From Oscheius dolichura (lineage: Eukaryota; Nematoda; Chromadorea; Rhabditida; Rhabditidae), in the NCBI GenBank assembly GCA_932521035.1, contig OW051496.1, positions 9,858,001 through 9,922,000 of the forward strand: a stretch of 64,000 nucleotides of DNA. The letters run 5' to 3'. Both the position numbers and the translations under genes were made by a program. Each line of letters opens with the position of its first letter. Positions within the stretch are counted from its first letter, which is position 1. Below, piece after piece: positions 43,403 through 52,128 of this stretch. Under the pieces are notes generated by a model. It was not told the origin of the DNA, did not search any database, and worked only from the letters and a program-made list of their open reading frames with translations.

Positions 43403-45791
43403 TTACATAAAAAATACTGTGTGTATCACTCTACTGGGGCTTCTGAGCGGCAGCTGGCAGTCCGACTTCTTTGACGTGGGCTCCCGTGCTGCTGATGGCC
43501 GTGGTGACGCCGTCCAGAGCGGTGTCAGGATCGTCGACTCGGACGATGTCAAATTCAGCTCGGGCGGGAATTTGAGCAGCGTCGGGTCGTTTTTCTTCTC
43601 CTTGAAGATGGCGATCAGCTCCTTCAGATCGGTGTACATCTCGTCGAGGAGCTGCGTCGTGGTGTCCTCGTAGCTGATGCTGACGGAGAGGACGACGGCC
43701 CCGGCGACGTTGGTAATCTTCAGGAAGAGCCTATGCGACTCGTTGATGAAGACGCCCAGAAGACGAGTATACTTGGCCAACTCGGCCGGGGAGAGTCCCT
43801 TTTCGAAGTAGGTGAAGCAGAAGCAGTTCAGGACACGGCCACCAAAGACGCGGACATTCTCGTTGGAGGAGAGCCTCTCCTCGAAGTAGGCAGTCAGGCG
43901 GCAGATCTGGTTGACATGCTCCCGCATCCGCTTGAGACCTAAAAAAGATTTAGCCGAAGTTTCCGAAGATCCTTACCAATGAGACGATAGTTGAGCCAGA
44001 TTTTGATTCCCCTGAAGCGGCGGTTCAAATGGATGGTCCAGTCGCGCTCATCAATGGCAAAGCTCTTCGACGGCTTCAAATACTGGGCAAAGATCCGGAA
44101 GCCGTCCTTCCAGAGGCTTTGATTCCTCGTCCAGACGACGATCATATTGTTCGAGTGGTACGGCAGCTGTCCCATGATGCTGTTGGCATGCTGTAGCTCC
44201 TCGTGCGGTGGGCGGAACTTGGGCTCCAGCCAGAACGAGGACACGTTATGAGCCATCACATGTACCCAGCAGTTGTATTTCTGTCCGAGGCGGCCGATCC
44301 TGCCGAGCTCGTCGTTGGCCAAGATACCATCCGTTCCGAGGGTGATGACGATGCAGCAGGGGATCCGGCCCAGGGTCACGTCCTTCTTGATCATCTTCTC
44401 CACCTGCTTGGCCGTCATCCCGTAGCCGTTCTCCGCGAGGACCGGGATCCTCCGCAGCCGGAGCATCGCCAGACGGCATTGCTTGTCCAGCGTCGAGTGG
44501 CCTTCGCTACTCGCGTAGACGCACAGCTTCCCGTAGACGGAGTGGTGCTCGGGCACGGACTTGCTGGTGGCCTCGGCGAAGAGGAAGTTGTCCTTCTTGT
44601 GGATCTGTCCCGAATGGATGTATTGCTGATTTGTGGCGAAGACTCGAGCCACCATCAGGGCGCACAGCGTACTGTCGCCAATCGACTCCTAGAAAATCGG
44701 ATTACGATGGGAAATGAGCCAGAGGTCCCACCTGGAAAGAGGCTCCTCCCTGGCATGTCTCACTATTGGCATAGAAGAGGAATCGCTCCGGGATGCCGAG
44801 GGCCCTTCCAGCCCAGTTGAGCATAGCCACTTGCATTTCAGCAACCGCCGGCGAGGCGTCGTAGATGAATCCGGGAGAGCCGATGTGCACGGCCAGAACC
44901 TCGCCAATAATGTCCGGGACGGAACGGGACAGCACGTTTGAGGCCAGGTAGCGCGGGTGCTTGTAGTGCGTCATCTGAAATCAGGAGATTGGTAACAGTT
45001 GAAAGGTATCGGCCGGCAACAGGGCGTGCCTACGAAAGGGGCCACTTCGCTTGAATGCGGTAGCTTTGCGCCCGTTTTTGTAGACAAGGTTAAACTGGTC
45101 TTACCCCGGGAATGATGAACTTTTCAAAATCTTGCATAATGACATCGAAGGAGACGGGCCTGGCGGGCGGATGCGTGTCCAGACGCTGGTAGAGGAAGCC
45201 GGGCAGGCAGTCATTCGACACCGGGTACTGTTCCGGGCACTTCATGTAGCTCTTGACAAAGCCCGACAGCTTATCCATCATCTCGAGGAAACTCTCCCGG
45301 TCAGGAGGACGCTCGATCTTCGGATACGGGCCGCGACTCACCAGTGGCGGCGGCGTTCTCGGTTGGCGTCGGCCACGACGGTCCTTTTCATCAGCTCCGC
45401 GGTGGGATTCGGTACTTTTTCCGGATTTTGCGGATTTTGACAATTTTGCGCTTTTCTTGGACGGTTTCCACTTGACAGAAGAGCGGGACTTCTCAAGCTT
45501 CGAAATTTTGGCGGTAGAAGAAGTCGGCTCGGTTTTGGTGGACTCCATCGAGGATTTCGTCTTCGTGGCGGGGTCAATCTCCTTCTTGCGCTTCTCCACA
45601 GCTCCAGTCATGGTGGCCAACTTTCTCTCTACGCTCATAATCTGGCCACTGAAAAGAATTTCATTCAAATCGGTGAAAAGGAGCGCCTACAATAGTTTGA
45701 AGGCCTTGTAGACGAGGTAGATCCAGTAGCCAAGCAGGGCGAGGACAGCGACAGCTAGGAAACTACTAACGATGACGGCAGCCACTGCCAT
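43403..45791 (-). CDS. Membrane-tethered aromatic amino-acid decarboxylase-like pseudoenzyme (group II, PLP fold)
   Basis: ATG 45791 starts MAVAAVIVSSFLAVAVLALL, an N-terminal TM anchor, then a Ser/Lys-rich linker of about 110 residues. The group II decarboxylase domain follows: QYPVSNDCLPGFLYQRLDTH, FIIPG | MTHYKHPRYLASNV, YDASPAVAEMQVAMLNWAG, SSEGHSTLDKQ (conserved His), VITLGTDGILAN. Where AADC enzymes have HVDAAYAG, this protein has HVMAHNVS, and the NPHKW block that supplies the PLP lysine is replaced by LPYHSNN. Asp and Lys essential for PLP chemistry are therefore both absent. The rest of the fold continues normally (FRIFAQYLKPSKSF, FRGIKIWLNYRLIG, HVNQICRLTAYFEERL, then LNCFCFTY) to a stop at 43403. 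Reading frames are intact across five exons, which argues for a functional non-enzymatic protein rather than a pseudogene. Confidence 0.88.
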
Positions 45792-46215
45792 TGAAGAACT
45801 TCGAAAGTAGAATGAACAGCAGAAATTTTCTGGATTAGTGGCGGTTTAAAACGGGAGTGAACACTGTAAAGAAGGGATTAACAAGATGGGACAGGATTCA
45901 GGATGCTGTCCAATTGGCGGGAAGAAGGCTGCCGACGGATCCCAAACCAGGGAAATTTGAAGACTCTTATGGCGATGTAAGAGATCGCTGTATTACGAGA
46001 ACAATCGTTTCGGGACCTAGAGGTACAATGGTACCATACCTATTCAGTAGAAGGCAGTCTGCCTTCTTGACCTTGATATATTTTTTGATGTCCTCCATGC
46101 GTCATTCAGCCAAAAGTGCTTACCTTGGGCAGCGTTCTGAGAAACTCATCTATTATTTACCGGCTGCTGCTGCTTCAAAAGGGGGACTCCTCCTTCTGAC
46201 CTTCGTCAGACTTCG

Positions 46216-46590
46216 ATGCTCGGATATTGGAAGGTCCTGGCTGTGCTTCTTCCTCTCTTACAAAATGGTAAGTACAGTAAGACTAGGGTTACCGTAACGG
46301 GTGGCAAAACATTCTGCGCGGGACCTTTTGAGCAAAAGTGATGGGGATATTCGATTTCTCTCGATTTTTCTTTCCCGTTTGGCCAAAAGGTCCCGAAGAG
46401 ACAAATGTACAGTAACACCTTTTCAGTTCTTTCCGTGAATATCCGTCTCTCTGAATGTGACGACATGTGTTCCGTTGGCGATGGACGAGTCAACGAATGC
46501 TGTACCCGGCTGCTCTTCAGTCTAACTCGTGGTTACTGTAATAATGGCGGTGCCTATTGTAAGAAGCGAGGCAAGCAGGAGCCGAATTAA
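46216..46590 (+). CDS. Small secreted cysteine-rich peptide
   Basis: Two exons. Exon 1 encodes the signal peptide MLGYWKVLAVLLPLLQN. Exon 2 encodes a mature part of about 50 residues with cysteines in the order C-x3-C-x9-CC-x11-C-x6-C (ECDDMCSVG, NECCTRL, RGYCNNGGAYCKKR). It is basic at the C-terminus. The CC plus GYC...G..YC pattern is like small disulphide-rich defence peptides, but I cannot assign a named family. The single intron consists almost entirely of a family B element, and the 3' splice site (CCTTTTCAG) lies at the element's edge. Confidence 0.65.
46280..46426. mobile_element. Family B MITE forming the intron of the cysteine-rich peptide gene
   Basis: Left TAGGGTTACCGTAACGGGTG, core ATTCTGCGCGGGACCTTTTG, right AATGTACAGTAACACCTTTT ending in the acceptor CAG. 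The family-typical AACCCTATTTTTTGG terminus has been replaced by, or mutated into, a splice acceptor. Confidence 0.8.
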
Positions 46591-46838
46591 ACCATTCTTC
46601 CCTGTTATCATTTTCTAATTAAATTCAAAGGTCTAAATGATCAAATGACGAGTCTAACTGCCCAGACTGTAGGCTGTGTGACCTCTGCTGACGGTCTCAT
46701 CTAATCCGAGGGAATTCAGAGGAGGACAAAGTCAAGAGGGCAGAAAATGAGCTGTTGATTCAGAAAAGTCATCAATTTGCCGGGGATTAAAGTGTCCAGA
46801 TCATAATCAGCAGCGAATCTTTGTTCTCCTCCGGCCCT

Positions 46839-46846
46839 AGATAAGG
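46839..46846 (+). promoter_or_regulatory. GATA-factor site upstream of the T20D4.11-like gene
   Basis: AGATAAGG about 50 nt before the ATG. Extended GATA sites in this position are typical of intestinal genes in nematodes; the tissue inference is only suggestive. Confidence 0.35.
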
Positions 46847-46896
46847 CAGCCAACAATCTGGAACTTCCCCATTCTCCCACCAGGCCAAGTGCAACC

Positions 46897-48562
46897 ATGT
46901 GCCGTCTTGCCCTGCTGTGTCTTGCCCTCGTCGGCTTCTCCTCAGCTGCGGATACTCTCTGCACCCCCAAAGACACTGAAGCCATCTCCAAATGCTACCA
47001 GACCTTCTTCGCCGGGTATAACATCACCATGGCGGATAAACACCTTCCGGAGTATTGGGTCTTCCACGATACTCGAATGGACTGGCTCAATAGGGACGGC
47101 ACAGATGCTCAGCCGACTATCTGCAAGTAAGGAGCTCCTCATTTTTTGACATTTATGGTCATTTTGAGCTCGTGAGCCCGGTCCGGTCCGCCCCACTGAT
47201 TCCTGGCCGTATGACGCAATGCGTTGTGGCGCGCGCCAGCACATCGCGGGTTCGATTTTCGGCGAAGGAAACCCCTTTTTGCTTTTTTTTTCTGATTCTT
47301 GATTACTGTTGAACGCCATCGTATAGACCCAAAAAATGGATTAGAAAAAAAAGCAAAAAGATTTTTCCATCGGCGGGGGACCGAACCCGCGATGTTTTAC
47401 TGGCGCGCGCTACAACGCATTGCGCCGTTTGAATCGCGCGCGCAGAGCCGGACCGGGGTCATCGTTCGATTTTTCAACTTTTTTGGGGCTCCGATGTAAA
47501 ATATTCCCCCCTTTTCAGTCTCGGAAATGCCCTGATCGCCTGCCTCAAGCCGTACCCCTGCCTCGGCCCTCCTACCCTCGAACTGGAATTGGGTCTGGCC
47601 AATCTCACCGAAGCCAACGACTACTGGATTGACTTGGCCCTGACTACGTATCAATGTGGAGCCGGCTACAACAGTGAGTTCTCTATCTCTTTCTTTTGTC
47701 CTTTCCTTCCCATTTTCCTTCAAGTTCAATCCATCAATCAAGTGATAAGATAAGCCATCGGGCTCCCTTTTGACTATAGTCTTTTTTCCTTTTTTGGGGG
47801 TCAAAAAGAGCAGAATAATGATATCACTTTCAGTTCTGATGAGTGATTTCTACTGTATTGGAACGTGTCGGGACCAGCATGAGGCGGACTTGGATGCCTG
47901 TACTGCGGCTGTCGAGAAGAATGTCGTCCTCAAGGGGCCATGCAAGTGAGTTCGTGCGCCTGCACCCGTAAGATCTCGGCAGGGTTTTTGATTTCACGTA
48001 GCTATTTCTGCCATTTATCGGATTCTATTTTTCCCTGAGCCCAGGGAATGCAAAAATTAGGTAGTCCTCCAGGACAGTGAACTACGAATTATTTGGTGGC
48101 GTTTCTTTGCGCGCCTGCACCCGTAAAGTCTCCGCAGTTCGAAGAAAAGGGGAGACGCCTTTGTAGCGCGGCCACTAAATAAGGATTCAACTGCCGAGAC
48201 TTTACGGGTGCGGTTGCGCGGGAGAACGGCTCCGAGCCGCTCCCGTAGTCTCGGCAGTTGAAATTTTTTGTTCCAAAATTTCGGAAGGAATGTGGGCACT
48301 GGTTTAGGAAGCCCTTCTGGTATTTTTTTTCTCCTAATTACGGTATTTGTTCAGAGCTGAGCAGATCCTCCTGAACTGTCAGAGTGACGTCTTCACCAAG
48401 TGCTGTGACTGGAATGCCGGTGTCTTCTTTTGTAACAACGTTCTCTGCGGAATCAACGCCATCCAACCCGAATGTTATACTGAGGGCAAAGTCTCCTGTC
48501 CCAATCCGAAATCTCTTGTTGAGATTCTAAAATCCCCGGCTCTTCGTATGAGAGGACATTAA
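46897..48562 (+). CDS. Secreted T20D4.11-like (DUF19-type) cysteine-rich protein
   Basis: Signal peptide CRLALLCLALVGFSSA (ATG 46897), then a cysteine-rich ectodomain over four exons: LCTPKDTEAISKCYQTFFAG, ALIACLKPYPCLGP, SDFYCIGTCRDQHEADLDAC, QILLNCQSDVFTKCCDWNAG and FFCNNVLCGI, ending ALRMRGH at 48562. Cysteine spacing and the central Trp/Tyr-rich segment fit the T20D4.11-like/DUF19 group of nematode secreted proteins, function unknown. Intron 1 contains the inverted tRNA-like repeat pair. Intron 3 contains family A remnants. AATAAA is at 48587. Confidence 0.8.
47174..47460. repeat. Inverted pair of tRNA-derived repeats
   Basis: Left arm 47174-47300: GAGCCCGGTCCGG, GCAATGCGTTGTGGCGCGCG, CGCGGGTTCGATTTTCGGCG, then CTTTTTGCTTTTTTTT. 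The right arm 47340-47460 is its near complement on the other strand. Each arm carries a B-box-like GGTTCGA/GGTTCGG and ends in the T-rich tail, so the tails face each other. Confidence 0.7.
47956..47982. mobile_element. Solo family A TIR (GCGCCTGCACC subfamily)
   Basis: GCGCCTGCACCCGTAAGATC then TCGGCAGG with no partner nearby on the right side of normal spacing. Confidence 0.6.
48109..48262. mobile_element. Family A MITE, GCGCCTGCACC subfamily, with extra TIR piece
   Basis: Left GCGCGCCTGCACCCGTAAAG, right CTGCCGAGACTTTACGGGTG then CGGTTGCGCG at 48220. A further inverted fragment CCCGTAGTCTCGGCAGTTG follows at 48244-48262. Intronic. Confidence 0.75.
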
Positions 48563-48586
48563 ATGTCTATAATTCATTTTTTTCCC

Positions 48587-48592
48587 AATAAA
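48587..48592 (+). promoter_or_regulatory. Polyadenylation signal of the T20D4.11-like gene
   Basis: AATAAA 25 nt after the stop codon. Confidence 0.55.
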
Positions 48593-48742
48593 AAAATATT
48601 ATTGTTTAATTTTTAAACGTAAAATTAATCGAAAGCCGTGGAGGAGAGATCAGAGAACCGATAGAATTGAAAGAATTCACTTATTTTAGCTGATTTTCTT
48701 CCATATTTCACTGAAATTTTAATTTTTTTTTTCTATTTCTTA

Positions 48743-48976
48743 ATGGCTACTACTTACCGAAAAAACTTCTTTAATCAAATAACAGCAACAGCAAAGGACA
48801 TCGGCAAATTCGCCGAGGCAATTGAAATAGCAGCCACCAAGCTCGCAACATTCATTCTTCGTCTGATCCGCCACCAGACGGTCCTGGGTAGTGCTCTGAG
48901 GAAGCGGCTGCGTCAAAATAGCATTATGCTCCAAGCCATCAGCCATTTTTACTCGCTAAAATATCAATTTGAATAA
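48743..48976 (+). CDS. Hypothetical 77-residue ORF
   Basis: ATG to stop without an intron: MATTYRKNFFNQITATAKDI, then an Ala/Ile-rich amphipathic helix (KFAEAIEIAATKLATFILRL) and a basic stretch (RKRLRQN). No family recognised. The helical, charged composition is plausible for a small protein, but chance is not excluded. Confidence 0.3.
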   Translation: MATTYRKNFFNQITATAKDIGKFAEAIEIAATKLATFILRLIRHQTVLGSALRKRLRQNSIMLQAISHFYSLKYQFE

Positions 48977-49703
48977 AAAATTAGAAAAATGAGGAGAAAT
49001 AAGGAATCAATAGATAGGGAGCAATATTTTAGTGATGGCTATTTGCAGATTAATGACGTTAATTAATTAATCTCTGGATGGTATTTTGCTACTTTTCGAC
49101 GACCAATTGGGTATGGAAATCAATATCTTCGGCGGGTTTGGAAGTGTTTACGAAAATAGCTGCGGTCAGCCGCTGGTGCAGCCAATAGACGTACCCAGGG
49201 GCAGGGGAAGACGCGTACAATAGGCATTTTCCCCTTGGAAAACGGCAAAGAAACAGGGAAGAGTAAACTGTGTTTTTAACCGGGAAGATGGGTAATACTG
49301 TTTGCAGAGAGGCGCGTTTCGCGGGGTATAATCATGTGCTATGCTTTGGAGGTCGAACATTGCGGTGTGGAAGACAAATTTCAAGGGCACACATTACGAA
49401 CAGTTCCGGGTAAAAAATAGCGCTTCAAAAGGCGTAGGTGAAGCATAGGCCGGCTCGTGGGGCCAGTCATCATGAATGAGACACACACGGCCTCTCTCGT
49501 GTTGTTCTCTACGAAAAAATGGCCGGCTGCAATCGATAAATATAATTTATAGTCTCTGAAACTGTACATACATCGTACGACGAGATTTAAATATAATTTG
49601 GCAAACTATTATACAAGATAAAAAGTAAGAGAGTGAAAAAAAATACCAAAAAGAAAAGGGCAGGAATGTTTGATAAAAGAGCGTTAGGTTATGAGATTTA
49701 ATG
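48977..49703. other. AT-rich intergenic gap
   Basis: No supported gene or repeat. This is the 3' flank of the VPS45 gene. Confidence 0.4.
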
Positions 49704-51899
49704 TCATCGAGTATCGGTGAACTGCTCGATAAAGCTAAAATAATTTGATAAATTAATTGTAGACAATATTTACCTTGACGTATTATGCATGTAGGTTGTT
49801 CCCAAAATAAGCCCTGGTCCACCGCTGCCTTGTGCCCTGAAATTTTTAGAAAATAAATTAAATTTAACGCAAATCAAACCGTTTCTCATTCATTGATCGT
49901 ATATAAGCGGATTCCTCAAATGATGCTCCTCCAACTATAAAGATAATTACATGTTCCTGTCGGAAACTAAAAAATACAATAGACTGTAAGCAAAAAAATA
50001 GCTAACCTGCCCATTTCACCCGTGACATAAGGATAAAATTGTTCTGAAAGTCTTCCACGTATCAAATTATCAACAATCTGCTTTATAAATGGCTCATGTT
50101 GTGTGTAGACGTTCTCAACGCCTTTCAGATCTTTTATGAATCTGAAAATTGAAAAAAATAGCTAAAAATAAGAGGTATCCTCACTTTTTTGTCATCTCCA
50201 TAGTAGATCCCTGTCCAAAAAGGTCGTTTGAACGACGATTAGTACCAGCATAACGAAGTAGAGATGTAACATATTGACCGGCGCTGGTGTCTTTTGATCT
50301 CAGTTGGGTTATAAGTCCTTTGATATCTTGACTAGCATGTGTTTCAAATCGAAGGGCGTAGAGTAAAACTAGTCGAATAGCATCCTACAAGAAATAAAAA
50401 TGGAAAACATTAGCTCAGCTTACAATTCTTGTGATTTTAGGATTGTTTAAAAATCCACGAATCTTTTCAAGGCACCAAGAATGATCGCCTCTAGCCCAAA
50501 TGGATTGTTCGACCTAAATTATGACATTTATAAAAAAAACAACCTTACTTCAGAAATTTCTAGCAAATTTCGATTTCCTACTAATTTGCTTAGTTCTCCA
50601 ACTAAAGCCACATGTTTAGAGACTGTTCCTAAATAAACAAACTGTTACTATTAGAAGCTAGCACGGCTTACCAGAAATTTTCTTGAATTGAGGATATTCT
50701 TCTACAAAATTCTTCATATCGGCTATAGAATCTAATTTCGTATGTATTTTAGATTTTGCTTGAAATTCATTGATCAAAACCTTGATATTTTGGCCAAGGT
50801 CTCCAAAATTGGAAGTAATATTCTAAAAAATTGAATTTAATATAATAACTACAGAAAATAACAACCTGTGCATAAAAGTCGTCATGTAATTCGCTCAATA
50901 CCATACCTTGTCCGTCAAGATTTACTCTATTATTATTAATCCCGATTAATTCGTGAACCTGAATCAAAATTTTAAACAAAAACACGGAATAACCTACCAT
51001 AGCTTCATAAGTCCATTGATTTAGCAATGGTGTGACCGGATCCTCACTTCGATCTATTATCAGCAAGAGGGTATCATGTTTGTTGTTCTCAAACAAGCTT
51101 TCCTCTCGGCGCATCACTTGCCCCAGCTCTTCAGCCAACTTTTTACAGTCGTTTGAAGATCGTTGGTACCTGAAAGCAAGAATAACTTGAAAAATGGATG
51201 CCTACCTTATAACTCCTCGTTTTTTCATGCTGAGCATTAACGCAACAAGTCCTTGTTTAATTCGAAGAAATGCCGACGTTGTAAGATGATAGGTGTTATC
51301 GTAGATGGATTTTTGATTAAGAACAAAGAGGTACTGGCTTAAAGCAATGCCATCAATAAAAAATTCATGAACATCTCTAACCTAAACTGACGCTGGTTTA
51401 AAGAGAAAAAGTACAGTTACCGTTTCTTGATCATCTGCTTCAGCAAGAGCTTTCACTTCCGTTTTACTGATGATATTTGAGAAAACTACAATAAATCAAC
51501 TAAAAATTGGGGTAGTCAGACTTACAAATGTAATATTGTGCATATTTAGGATTTCTTAGCTCCTGTGTCAATAACTGAACATTTTCTTGAGTCGGTCGTA
51601 CAAAAACTATGCATTTTAGATGCCGTATAGCGTCACGGGGTCCTGCTGAATCTAGCCGCTCAAATAGATATACCTAAACTTCATATTTCAACTGCAAATT
51701 CAAATACGAGCATACCTCCTTCTGCATCATCTCCGATTGAGTAAATGCACATGAAACAATGCCTGTCTAAAAGTAGAAATTTGAGAAAAAACGAAGATCT
51801 TCTTACTGTTTCTTTATCCATCAAGATAACTTTCATTTGTGGCCCTGCTATAGTCACCATCTCCTTTATGTATGCTCTAGTTATGCCCAAGACATCCAT
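49704..51899 (-). CDS. vps-45: VPS45, Sec1/Munc18-family SNARE regulator
   Basis: Sec1/Munc18 protein that binds syntaxin-type SNAREs for traffic from Golgi to endosome. ATG 51899: [20 protein letters not shown] then [11 protein letters not shown]. Downstream exons give a long run of Sec1-domain blocks including [20 protein letters not shown] with [19 protein letters not shown] and [11 protein letters not shown] (50.9-51.1 kb). The C-terminal lobe has [29 protein letters not shown] and the terminal [10 protein letters not shown], stop at 49704. Block order and C-terminus match VPS45 rather than UNC-18 or SLY1. About 14 short introns. It shares a 229-bp intergenic promoter region with COG6. 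Confidence 0.93.
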
Positions 51900-52128
51900 T
51901 GATCTGAAATAACAGAGTTTAGCTATTTTAGAGAAAAAACAAGGGCTAAAGGAGCTGAATAAGTAAAATAAATAATTGAGAGTGGCATGAAACGTGGAGG
52001 CAAAAATATCCGGCCGATTTTCACTTGCACGAGGTGACTAAACGTGGCTTCAAAACTTGAACATTGCTATTGTTGACCATCTAATTCTGCTGTTTTGATA
52101 ACTAACATTCACATTCTTCAGGTAATAG
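51900..52128. promoter_or_regulatory. Bidirectional promoter region between VPS45 and COG6
   Basis: Only 229 nt separate the two divergent ATGs. It is AT-rich, has no TATA box I would trust, and contains a CTTCAG acceptor-like site just before the COG6 ATG. Both products act in Golgi/endosome traffic, so shared control is plausible. Confidence 0.5.

Noticed and set aside
44203-44820. 205-codon + strand open frame with many His and Arg residues
   Set aside because: Antisense to the decarboxylase-like gene, whose reading frames match a known family and splice cleanly.
1089-48262. Family A/B arrays considered as a CRISPR-like or phased repeat system
   Set aside because: Copies are dispersed, in both orientations, have inverted-repeat ends and irregular spacing, and lie in a eukaryotic genome. 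They are transposable elements.
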